NCBI GenBank assembly: GCA_902729315.2
Contig: LR746273.1
Coordinates: 2,581,001 to 2,645,000 of the forward strand
DNA: 64,000 nucleotides
Direction of reading: 5' to 3'
DNA from: Spirodela intermedia
Lineage: Eukaryota; Streptophyta; Magnoliopsida; Alismatales; Araceae
Part shown: in pieces, positions 12,707 to 23,410 of the stretch
Position numbering within the stretch: the stretch's first letter is position 1
Layout of the letters: every line of letters begins with the position of its first letter
Made by a program: the position numbers and the translations under genes
Notes under the pieces: model-generated
Database searches by the model: none
What the model was told of the DNA's origin: nothing
What the model saw: only the letters and a program-made list of their open reading frames with translations

Positions 12707-13765
12707 ATGGCCGCCGCCGCCGCCGCCGCCGCCGCGCTTGGCCTGAGTCTTCTCCCCCGACGCCGGAGCCTCCCCGTCAAGATCGCCTCCAGGGTCTCCC
12801 CCAGGATCAATGCCGCAGCAAAGGAGAGCACCCAATCCCTGGCGCAGCGGCCGCTCTCAGAGCTCCAGCACTCTGTCGCCGGAGCCCTTGCAGAGGGATC
12901 CCCCTTCCTCACCGCCGCAGTAGCTGCCTCAGTGATCACATTGCCTTCCTTCGTCTCGCCCCAGGATGCCATGGCCGTCGGCGGGGAGCTTGGGATTCTG
13001 GAGGGCCGGACTCTGGCGCTCGTCCATCCTGTCGTCATGGGGGGACTCTTCGTCTACACCCTGTGGGCGGGCTACCTCGGATGGCAGTGGCGGCGCATCC
13101 GGACCATCCAGGATGAGGTCAACGAGCTCAAGAAGCAGGTGAAGCCGGCGCCGTCAGCCGTGCTGTCCACCGGCGCCGAGGAGGCAGCTGCCCCTCCGGC
13201 CGCGCCGTCCCCAGTAGAATCTAAGATCCTGCAGCTCACTGAGGTGAAACCCATCCGATCATCTCCTCTTCTTCCTCGGAGAAACCCAATTAGCTGCTTA
13301 TATATGTGAGGATGGTCCTGCAGGAGAGGAAAGTTCTTCTCAAGGGCTCGTACAGGGAACGACACTTCAACGCGGGTTCGATACTTCTGGGCTTCGGAGT
13401 GTTCGAGGCCGTCGGTGGCTGCCTGAACACCTGGTTCCGCACCGGGAAGCTCTTCCCGGGGCCGCATCTGTTCGCCGGCGCCAGTACGAGCTCTCTCCTC
13501 CCTCTCCATTAAAATGCAGAAGAAAGCAGTCTGATACGGAGTTCCTATAGTGTCGCTGACCCACTGCCCGTCTGACGTCGATGCAGCCATCACCGTCCTG
13601 TGGGCGGCTGCCGCAGCACTGGTCCCTTCAATGCAGAAGGGCAACGAATCGGCGAGGAATCTTCACATCGCGTTGAATGGCCTCAACCTCCTGCTCTTCG
13701 CATGGCAGATCCCAACTGGTATCGAAATCGTTTTAAAGGTCCTAGAGTTCACTACATGGCCTTGA
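12707..13765 (+). CDS. Plastid DUF4079 membrane protein, three exons
   Basis: Coding exons are 12707-13243, 13324-13483 and 13587-13765 (GT-AG introns of 80 and 103 bp). They sum to 876 nt, a 291-residue protein, with phases that close exactly. The N-terminus is Ala-rich and Arg/Ser-rich (MAAAAAAAAALGLSLLPRRR), as expected of a chloroplast transit peptide. The middle and C-terminal parts match the plant DUF4079 family: a conserved block around ILEGRTLALVHPVVMGGL with the first hydrophobic segment, GSYRERHFNAGSILLGFGVF in exon 2, then TWFRTGKLFPGPHLFAGA and further hydrophobic segments in exon 3. The family is a conserved plastid (probably thylakoid) membrane protein with no established activity, so the biochemical role is unknown. 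The start was chosen because it is in frame with the family body; an earlier ATG at 12601 is in another frame. Confidence 0.85.
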
Positions 13766-13773
13766 TTTCTCAG

Positions 13774-13776
<3 letters not shown>

Positions 13777-13809
<33 letters not shown>
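13777..13809. repeat. (CT)n microsatellite just after the DUF4079 stop codon
   Basis: CT run starting 12 bases after the stop codon at 13763-13765, so it lies in the 3' UTR of the DUF4079 gene if the transcript extends that far. Confidence 0.9.
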
Positions 13810-13812
<3 letters not shown>

Positions 13813-16800
13813 CGCTCGCTCGCTCCCTCACTATAATGTCTTGTAAAGAGCATAACTTTTTCGTTCGTTTTTTTTATCCCATTACCTGTTGTGTCAAGAA
13901 TAAGTAGCAAAATCATATTTTTCGTGGGTCTGGAAATCATTGATGAGATCGATATGAAAATCGTTCCCATGAATAGATCTGTGTGACCCGAACCTCTGAT
14001 CATTATAAAGAATCTGAAGGATATCCAAATAATCTATTCGGGTTCTTGTCAATTAATAGAACGGCTAGGAATAAATTATCTTGGACTCAGAAAACATGGA
14101 AATATGCTTCGTAGCTTGAACAAATTATACCGATTCAATGGAAAAAAATTAGCTTTCTTTGTGCTTTAAACTTCGTAAACTATCTTAGCCAGACATCATT
14201 CCAGCAAGGACATCGCCCTTTCATCATTTGTAAATGGTGCAAACAAAGACAGACTGCATCTGACCATTCATCAAGAGACTCCCATGAGGCATTGACGTAA
14301 AACAGTGAAGAACTTATTTTTAATGATGAAAAAAGGCCTCAAGAAATAGTTTTTTCTTTTGAATTTATTTTTAATGTCATTAACTAGTTATTTTCCTCCT
14401 GATGAGACAAAGTAGTTAGATCGTTGAGAATCAGATCTTATGTTCCAGAAAATGTTGAGAAATGTACCAATTAATAGATAAAAAAGCAGGAAAAGAAATG
14501 AAGAGTATGTGAAGGAATTAAAGGCGAAAAACATGAAGAAAAAGAAGTTAGGAGGTAAAAATACATGAAGAATGAAGAAGATGAAGACACATATTCATTG
14601 TGTTCTAACCCAAATCGTTCCCTTCTTCCTCCCACAATTGTTCCTGAATATACATACATGACAGTAATGGAGCAGTTCTTGAGAGATGTGATGGGAAAAG
14701 CGAAGGGCAGGGGTTTTTTGTAAAAGCTCTACATTAAAGAGATAATATCTGCTTCTATAATAATTACTGTAATCTTTTCTATAAAAAATCATTTTTTTTT
14801 TCTTGGCACAACCAATTTCCTCGGTTACCAGGTTTGGTTGGTCTAGCCAGAATCAAGATCAGAGCTGGGGCTCAATAACTTCCAATCATTTATCTATAAG
14901 GACTAAAGTTCCCGAAGATATGCTAAAAGAACCATATTGATTTAACACAGATCTATGTTAGTGATGTGAGGTGAATATTCTACTGTCATTATTCAATGGC
15001 ACTTATTTTACTATTCCAGGTCAGACCTTTCTACCTGAAAACGTACTGAAAGATGCGGATTGACCTAACCCACATCAAGACTACCGCAGGGCAGTCAATG
15101 CTTTGTGATCATTGCTCAGTACAGCTTACGGTCTACAACTTCAACTCAGAAATTTCTACTAAAATAGGCTATGGACATACACCAAACATGGACAGTTAAT
15201 ACCTTGGCATCTCCTCTCGAAGAATGCTAAAATGACGTTAAAAATATTCAAAAAGTTATTTCGGAAGCCCTTCATCCCCAGTAAAATTATTCTTCCACTG
15301 GGATATAAGGTGAGATTCATCCCCTGAAGGATAACAGGTCCTGACATCAATAAAGGATAATATTCATAAAGATGAATCGTAATGAAATGTATTTAATTAT
15401 TTATTTTCCAGGCGTTTGGGAAATGTTCCCCTCTCTACATATATACACAACATCATATAATCTTTCTTTCCAGGGCCCATGTCAATGTCGCCCAGAGGAA
15501 ATCCTCTAGCACTGTTTCTGAACTCTGAAAAGAATAAGATTCTGTCAAACATTATGGATAATCAGCAAAACCGGAAAAGGTATAGGGGACAGGTGAGGAG
15601 AACAATCATCCAAAGGTCCTTGATACTCGGAATACTGTCATTAGGTCTTTCTAACCCAATCAAACGCAGTGTTTAGCGGCTCTTGTGTACATGCTAAAGA
15701 CACGATGCCTCCCTTATTTTATACATGACCCAGAGAAAAAGATAATTATTTTCGTGTTTCATATTGGTTACTTATGGCTGTGGATAATACAATATAGCTT
15801 GTTATCTGCCTTCTTATGTAATTGATTTCTTCGGGTTGAACGCACCGAATACAGAGCAGTCAGAGGCACAATTCTATGTTTAGACAGCAGGAAACGCCGC
15901 TGGTTTTATTGGGGACACTAGAAAATCTGGCCCACTGAAGACCTTACGCGACCCAAACGACTCGGAAACATTCCCTATCTGTCCGAAGGTAAGAGAATTA
16001 TCAAATAAAGTAATGGTTGATGTCAAGAGAATGCATCATGACCTGGAACTAGCAACAGAGAGCTTACATACAGCCTTCTACTTTCGTTGACTTGAAATGA
16101 ATAGAACTCTTTCTTCTCAAAGTGTCATAGAGAGATTTAATGCTACGAATTAGGCTAATATTGAATCATTCCAACCGATTAAATAAAATTCATAATTTAC
16201 ATGAATGAAGAGTGAAAGTACTCGAAAAATATCATCCCCGTGAAAGGGTGTTATTTTCTCTCCTAGATCGAAAAAGCTATTCAATTGGGTAAAACTGTGA
16301 TCCAAGTTCAAGTCCTCAGAAACCAAATACGGAAATTCTGGGTTTAGACATGTCAGTATCTATATCCTGAAACAAATCTGAAGGATCTTAGCACTGTTAG
16401 AACTGAATCCCAGTGGCACCCACAAATATACCCAAGTTTTTGTTGATAATAGTTTTTCCTGAAAAGGCCGTCATTGGGCCAGGGACATTGGCTATCTCCA
16501 TTAGCTGTTGTCTGTACCATTGAAGTGCCCTACACCATGTCCAGAGAGCGAACTAGCCACAATGCACAGCTTTAAATATAAATTTCTGTTAAAATATAGC
16601 CGCTTCATTTATAAATGTAGAAATCGATAAACGGATGGGTATTATGTAGAATCATTCGAAATATTCAAAACGAATCATAATGCCGTCACAGTTCCGACTC
16701 TAGGGAGGAAATGAGGCTTACACGATAATTCTCTCGAATTTTTTTAAGAGCTATTTTAACGGGTGATAAAACCTGTATTGAGACGTATTTATCTAGAAAA

Positions 16801-19800
16801 CCAAAAAATGTTCTCAAATAAAATCATAACGATATTACAGATTAAGCTCTAGGTAGGAAATTAAGCAGAAAATAAAATAAAATAATCATTTAGTTTTCTG
16901 TTCCTTGGACACTAAAATGAGGCTAGATTTTTATCTCACATGTTATGCAGTTCCCTTATGTTGAAACTTGATCACATCGTCGGGATGCTTTTGGTGGATA
17001 CAAAGAAAATGTTGGCGATTTTTTTTTTAATTATGAAAAAAATTATCCTAGATGAGCGGGAATCTAGTTCTGGATATTGAAAGAGGGTAAGATCTATGTA
17101 TGGGGGCCAGTTTGTCAGGCATCAGATTTCTTGTCTCGTTAAAATAATATCGTAAATCTTGGAGGGGCATCTCAAAGGATCTTGATGTCGGGAGAAACAC
17201 ACGATTGCTCTTACTTATACTAAACTTTTTTGTTTCGAAGAGAAAAGTTGAAAGGCAGGATGGATGGTTCGTCACCCTAGATTGACCACTGTTTTCATAT
17301 TCTGGAAACTTTCGCCTGTAAACATGAAGGACAAACATATCCTAACACCATCAATTGCTTCTAAATGCATGTTTTACGCCAACTTGTAGAAGGTCAAACG
17401 CTGTCATAAATCTTTGGAGATAGAAAGGTGGCAAGATTCTGGATCGTTTGATTGAACGTTAACGAAAATATTCTGAAAAAATACGACACTGATATTTCTT
17501 AATTCCAATTACTCTTATTGGACGAGTTTAAATTATGTCCATGTATGCATCCAAGTTCCAAAAAATATTAATACTCCATTGGTCAAGTGCCTTTTACCCA
17601 AAAAATTACCTTCATTATAGATATCAAGCTTGGCATCAAACCCCCAAATTTTAAATCTTTGTGTGGTGAGAAAAAGCATCTTGAAGACATTGAAGATTGA
17701 ATGAAGTCCTTCAAGAGCACTGTAGCATACGGTGACGGTGTATGCAATGCACTGGGTTTTATGGATTATAAATTTCCAATTGATCAAGATCAGAGGAGAT
17801 AAATTATTACATATGTTTATGCTTTGTGGTTGATCTACCCAATGGATGTCAATATCTCAACATATTAATATTGTCTTATCTATCACCTCTGGCAACTGGG
17901 TCTGGAGGGATGATGATGAAGAAGCTGGTGAGAGGCTTATTGCGGAATCTAGATAGTGGGAGGTCTAAAAGTGATTGAATATTTGCACGCCTCCAATGAT
18001 GTAATGGTCTAAATGCTGTTCTCTTTTCACTAATTGCATTCGTTGTTTTCTCTCCGCCACTGAATTGTTTTCTTATTCTTTCATCTCGTTCCAATTCCAC
18101 TGGATATCCATCCATCACTCTGTCATATTTGTCTTAAGATAATGCGTATTCCTCAAATCCAGATTATCTATGGTGTCCCGCAGGTTGCAACTTTACGTAT
18201 GTCGTCGCCAGTTTTATGTTTGCCTTCATCAACTGGGATTGTCGTCATTTTCATAATATATGTACGTTTGTGTTCTAAGGAAAATGGATGTATTCTTACG
18301 GTTACCTCGTGTATATGCATGACATGAGATTAGTAAATGTAACCGAGCTAAGTGAAATATTCTAGACCGTCATTTCAATGTTTTTATTAGATTATTATGT
18401 ATATAATCTGATTATTGAAGGGTGGTAAAGGGTAAATTCATCGGGTTGCATGCGATCTTATCGCGCACTCTTCCTCCTATTTTAGGAAATGAGTGATGAG
18501 ACAAGACCTTTTTCTTTGATTAGTCTTCTAAGTCAGCTGACGGGGGCGGTGGCAGACATGAGTCCGGATCTTCTTGAAAGGTGTCATTCAGAATCGACCA
18601 TTATCTCATCTCACCTTGAATTATGCCGAGGGTTTTAAATCACGAAGGAAATCTCAAGCTCGTTCTTTTGAGTCGCACAAGCCAGAGACAAGTCAACCTG
18701 GGCTTCTGGCGGGCTACCCCTATCACCTGAATTCAGTCTGTCAGCACCTTCATGTAGCTACTCGAAAGGTTGATGTAGAGAGAGAGAGAGATACCCAGGT
18801 CCAAGGAAAAGGAAGCCTGGAACGCGGTCTGGCATGCTACCACTATTATTGAGCTGGAATCCCCACCGCGGAGAGGATAGGAAGGTTCTTTATCGTTATC
18901 GGAGGGGGAACAGCTGTTGAACGACATGTCCTATTATTCTATATTCTCTCTCTCATACCCATCACATCCTAAGTTCCAGTTATACTGTGATCGTCGAGAA
19001 CTTAGGTCCGTCCAATGTGAAATGTGCACAAGAACTTGATCCACCGCGTTCACTTAAAAGTACAGCGCGAACCCGCGTGCACACAAACCTGTAGACGTAG
19101 TTGTTTATTAAGAAGCATGCGAGAGCAAATCTTTCAGGCGTTTAGAACGAAGTCACCATGTACGGACTCTTAATCTTGGGGATAGAAGAACAGAATGACC
19201 ATTGTATAACGTCATTTTCTGATCACTATATACTAGACCAACTTGATCAAAGAGTTTTTGATATTTTCCAAAAGGTAACGAAATTAAATAATTATTTGTT
19301 TCATAGGTAAGAGCAACTCCCTGAGACTGCTCTGCCATGAATGTATATGATCCATCAACTTTACAGCTAGGTTATCGATAGTCTACACTTCTCCCCCATA
19401 TCTTCTTATTTCAAAAATAATTTGGCTCTCATTCATAGATATTAGTGCTGTTGGAGACTTACTCATGTGGTGCGCTTACAAGAAAAAAGGAAAAGAAAAA
19501 ATGAGGTTCGCGTTATCCTTGTGTTTTTCTTCCTTCAGAAACGTGGTGTCATCCTAGATTTAGTTTCCACTATGTTTTCTGGCAAACTCACTGGCTAGGG
19601 TTCTACGTAAGGAAGCAGAGTGATAAGGATGGAATCACAAGGAAGAAACAATTAGTATACTATTGAAAGGAAGAAATAAAACGGTATAACTCTTTCGAAT
19701 CCAGGGGGAAGAACCACCTCTCGCTGCTCCACCTGCCGCTGAAGGTCTTTCCCCGTCGATCACCCTCCGATCTCCCCTTCGTATGCAAAGACGAGGCTCA

Positions 19801-20078
19801 AGGAGTCAAAGGGGCCTCCACCCCAAGGCGAATCTTGAGTCAGTGGCCGGTCCTCCACCGTCGTGCCGTGCCTCAGCCCCACACACACCCCCCCACCCCC
19901 TTGAAAAACTTCCAATTTTATTACGTATTTTGGCCTCACCACCAGCTTTCTCTGAAAGATGGAATATCTCGCATTGTAGTGCATTATGGAGGCGCTCGAA
20001 GAATTCAACTGTGTTTTCTCGAGCCCATCTCTCTGTCCTCGAGCATCTTGGATCTCTCTCTCTCCCTCTCTCTCTCCC

Positions 20079-20133
<55 letters not shown>

Positions 20134-21565
20134 GATATATACATGTATCTATGGATATGAACAAGGCAAATAAGAGATATGTATGCTGTCATCGTGGGAA
20201 AAGAAGGCTGCTCGCGAAGGACGAAGACTAGGGACAGGACAGGAGACGGGTGAGAGCTCACGTCCAGTCCAGTAGTATGGAAGAGAGTGTATGAGGTCTC
20301 TGTCGCTGGTTGTCGATTGAAGACTTTCAGTTGGTCAAACGATATGCGCGTGGGTCTCCAGACGAGAGGAGCCTGTCAAGAGTTTTAAATGGTTTTCTAG
20401 ATATCTAATTGAGGTTTGCTTTCGGGAGTTTAGCTGAAAGATATCTGAACAGTCTACTGTTTCTAAGGCCACTCTAGTGTTATGCGAGCATTTCAGGTGT
20501 CTCTAAGTGCATTCGACAGCACATGACATTCGCCTCTTAAACAGAAAGATGGTATTCATAACAAGCAGTTTAGAGAGGGAATTTTTTAAAAAATATATTT
20601 AAATTGAATTCTTAGCTGTATAAAAGTCATTTTTTGCATTATAATGATAAATAAATTTTCGAAGTTAATGAATGACAATAAGAAGTATGTTAAATGGTCT
20701 GTGGTGTTATCAGTTGAAAATAATAACTAATGGAGTGTTACTAACTAAATAACAAATTAATAGAATGTTTCTCGCATGTTTTAGTTATTGATGCAAGATA
20801 ACTAGATTTTAGAAATTTATGAATGGTATATGATAGGAAATGGGATGTCCTAGTGGCTTATGATGCGTTGGTGTACAAAATGGCAACTTCAAATATTAAA
20901 TGTATCATAGTATTACCCCATGTTCATAAATATTAAGTATTTTTAAAAGTAATGATAGTGTCATTAATGGTTAAGATGGCAACATCACGCTTTGTGACTA
21001 GCGATGAGTGGCAGCTCAAGTGGTGGAAGATTTTAGCGGTGGAAAACAACAAAAATAGGTAACTGACTTTGACCACGCATCCAAATCCATGAAAATAAAG
21101 CTAGTGATAAGGATAGTGGTTGGCAGCATTAGAGGGACGAAATTGGTTCTAGCTGTTATCAATATTAGCGAAAGATACGGATGAGAGGTCGTCAGAATAT
21201 CTAGCGACCATACAACTAATTGGTTTGTGGCCGACCATGATCATTGAGAGAAGCCATGTCCGTGGTGATTGTGCATCGTGATTATATTTAATATCATTTT
21301 AAATCGAAAATAATAACGCTGTATGTAATTATAACCCATCTTAAAAAATTAAAGTTTGAAAATATTTCAATCTAAATCTTTATATTCTAATTGATCGAAC
21401 AATTTCACAAGGCACTGGCTTACCGTTATTAAGCCACGACGCCCAAAGCTCATGAAACTTTGTCACTGTAAGACGAATCCGAGAAGATCAAGATCCTCGT
21501 GGTTTCCATGTTATTTGATTAAATAATTTTAATAGGGTATATACACGACCATTTAACGTTATTCT
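13810..21565. other. Gene-poor AT-rich interval
   Basis: About 7.7 kb without a supportable gene. Open frames are short and unrecognised. The 15479-15676 plus-strand frame is unusually Lys/Arg/Ile-rich for nuclear DNA (see findings). A compound CT microsatellite sits at 20053-20130. I found no transposon terminal repeats or coding domains by eye. Confidence 0.5.
20053..20130. repeat. Compound (CT)n(CCT) microsatellite
   Basis: CT runs interrupted three times by an extra C at regular spacing, then a pure CT tract. The overlapping Ser/Leu (or Arg/Glu) repeat open frames on both strands are artefacts of this tract. Confidence 0.9.
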
Positions 21566-21901
21566 TCATATATTCTTTCTCCGGCAACCCTTATCAAATT
21601 CGCAGAATTCACGCGAAACAGACACGGGTTTTGTTTTCCTAGGTGGTAACGCTGTAACAGGAATAGGCTCGTTGGAACGAGATGATTCTACGCACGACGT
21701 TTTTCCCCCTGATATGACCACCTTTAACGCAGAAATTTGTCCGAAGGAATGGCGGCCGAGAGGAAGAAGACGAGACCCACGAGGAGTGGTGGGGGGTGGG
21801 GGAGGGGGGGATTGTGGCGGGGCAGTGGGAAGTGAGGGACCTTCAAATTTCCGAATCAAACAAAGCTGTGAAGGCACCGCCAACGAAGCCATTGCATCCA
21901 T
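21566..21901 (-). CDS. Orphan ORF, possible first exon of a plastid protein
   Basis: An open frame of 111 codons on the minus strand starts MDAMASLAVPSQLCLIRKFE, then has a proline run and Arg/Ser-rich sequence. This composition resembles a chloroplast transit peptide, and the start lies only about 200 bp from the divergent TAC1 start codon. I do not recognise the body. The frame ends at a TGA after a Lys/Arg-rich stretch, and no downstream exon was found in the AT-rich DNA at 20.3-21.5 kb. It may be a first exon of an unidentified gene, a truncated relic or a chance frame in GC-rich promoter DNA. Confidence 0.3.
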   Translation of the reverse strand: MDAMASLAVPSQLCLIRKFEGPSLPTAPPQSPPPPPPTTPRGSRLLPLGRHSFGQISALKVVISGGKTSCVESSRSNEPIPVTALPPRKTKPVSVSREFCEFDKGCRRKNI

Positions 21902-22101
21902 GCCCCTCTTCCCAGCTCTTCTAGTTTCCCCGAGTACGTTATATGTTCACGACAGGGGCATCAATCTCCCCCACCCTTTCATCTCCTCTATGTTCTCTTT
22001 CCCCTCTCTAGCATCTTCCCTGTTCAACCACACTCTCTTCAACTTCCTCTGTCTCTTCTCTGGGTCTTCAAGCTGCTCACTCGGCATCTGAGGCAGACGC
22101 C

Positions 22102-23137
22102 ATGAGGGTCAGTACAGACTCTTCATCATCTTCTCGCTCCCCCCCAACCCGCTCTTTTATTGCCTTCTCTCACAGAAGAAGAATAACTGTTTTGAAAATG
22201 GCAGATCTTCAATTGGCTGCATCGGAGGCTATCCACGGATCTGGAGTACTGTCGGGTTCCTCATCAAAAAAAACATGGTTAGTTCATCCATTTACCAATA
22301 GCCTGTCTACGATCTACGATAATTGGTACATGCTAGAACAGGCCTACATTGATCCGAAGAAATCAAATCCTCTGACAACATAGATATTAATATGTCGATC
22401 AAAAACTTTATCGTGAATGAAAGACGATCGAACATGCAATCGATGCCTCTGTGGGCGAATTTTTCTTCATCTCGATGTGCAGACGTTTTTGTGGAGTGTG
22501 TCGCCGGCGAGAAGGCTGGGACTGAGAAGGAGGCACTCCTGTTGGAGCTCGACAAAGTGGCGAGCTTTCAGAACTTCCTCGATGGAATCCTGACCATCGG
22601 CACGCTCGGCCATCTGGACGACAAATGCCTCGAGGACTCCATCGATGCCGTCAACCAAAAAGAGCACGAGCAAGAGCAAGAACAAGAACAAGAACAAGAA
22701 CGAGAGCAAGTGGAGTTGATCGCTTCGTCTGGTCCTCTGAGGCACCCCGTGGCCATTGAATCATTCAAGAAGGAAATCGTCCTGGAGGAGGATTTGAAGG
22801 CTATGAAGAGAGGTGATGACGCAGCTGATGAGGAGGACGCCCTCGAGCCCTTGCTGAAGGCGACCAAGTCTGAGAAGAGAGAGAGAGTTACGCTGGCCGA
22901 CCTGATGGCGTCAGAACGTCACCATGGCGACGAGGGGGATCTTACTGGGCAGGCCACGTCAGTTTATGGGATGACTGCCAGAGGGATCAAAGGAAAGAGA
23001 GAGAGTGACAAGGCGGTGGTTGCGGCGACCTCACTATGCTGCGCTAAGCACGGCAAGACCCTCACTAAGAAGCTCCTTCTGCCGAAGAAAGGCGGGAAGG
23101 ATTCACCCCCTCCGGCCTCCAGGAAGATACACCAAGT

Positions 23138-23188
<51 letters not shown>

Positions 23189-23394
23189 TTTGTATCGTCT
23201 GTTTATTGTGTTGGTTTCTGACGAGAAGCGTCTACTGAACAAGCATCTCTTATCATTTTCTGCTTGCTTGCTGTTCAATCGACGGGCCTCAGATGATAAG
23301 GAAGATGCTGAAGAAGAAGATCCACCCGGAGATGGCGAAACCCTGCGGAGGCAGCGAGCCCGCGGCGAGAACTCCGACGAGTCCCTCCCAGTGA
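22102..23394 (+). CDS. TAC1: TILLER ANGLE CONTROL 1 (IGT family)
   Basis: Four exons give a 277-residue protein: 22102-22107 (six bases, Met-Arg), 22205-22277, 22483-23135 and 23293-23394. Splicing joins MR to IFNWLHRR, the N-terminal block that defines IGT genes (rice TAC1 has a closely similar KVFNWLNRK). The family signature GILTIGTLGH falls at residues 61-70. A Glu/Gln repeat lies around residues 90-106, a TLADLMA block follows, and exon 4 supplies MIRKMLKKKIHPE, the conserved C-terminal region. The LAZY-type C-terminal EAR motif is absent, as is typical of TAC1 rather than LAZY1/DRO1. TAC1 promotes outward growth of lateral organs and sets tiller or branch angle, opposing LAZY1. The short first exon is a known family trait. 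Intron 3 starts with a CT microsatellite. The 5' end of exon 3 is the least certain junction, although phase supports it. Confidence 0.85.
23139..23186. repeat. (CT)24 microsatellite inside TAC1 intron 3
   Basis: The 157-bp intron 3 (23136-23292) opens with the donor gtg and then this CT run, so about a third of the intron is microsatellite. Read through as coding, it gives a spurious Ser-Leu repeat; splicing removes it. Confidence 0.9.
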
Positions 23395-23410
23395 TCACCA
23401 GGTAAGCTTC
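23395..23410 (+). other. TAC1: Candidate 3' UTR splice donor of TAC1
   Basis: Seven bases after the TGA (23392-23394) the sequence reads ccag|gtaagc, a near-perfect donor with GT at 23402-23403. Rice TAC1 is known to carry an intron in its 3' UTR whose acceptor polymorphism underlies natural tiller-angle variation; this position is comparable. Possible acceptors are ctgcag at about 23660-23665 and ctcag at about 23851-23855, but I cannot choose between them. Confidence 0.55.

Noticed and set aside
19783-20261. Several overlapping frames with long Ser-Leu or Arg-Glu repeats
   Set aside because: They are direct readings of the CT/GA microsatellite at 20053-20130; flanks show no domain and both strands are open only because CT repeats lack stop codons.
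22392-23405. 337-codon unspliced reading of the TAC1 region
   Set aside because: Its N-terminus and the internal Ser-Leu run are intron sequence; the IGT family motifs require splicing at 22277/22483 and 23135/23293.
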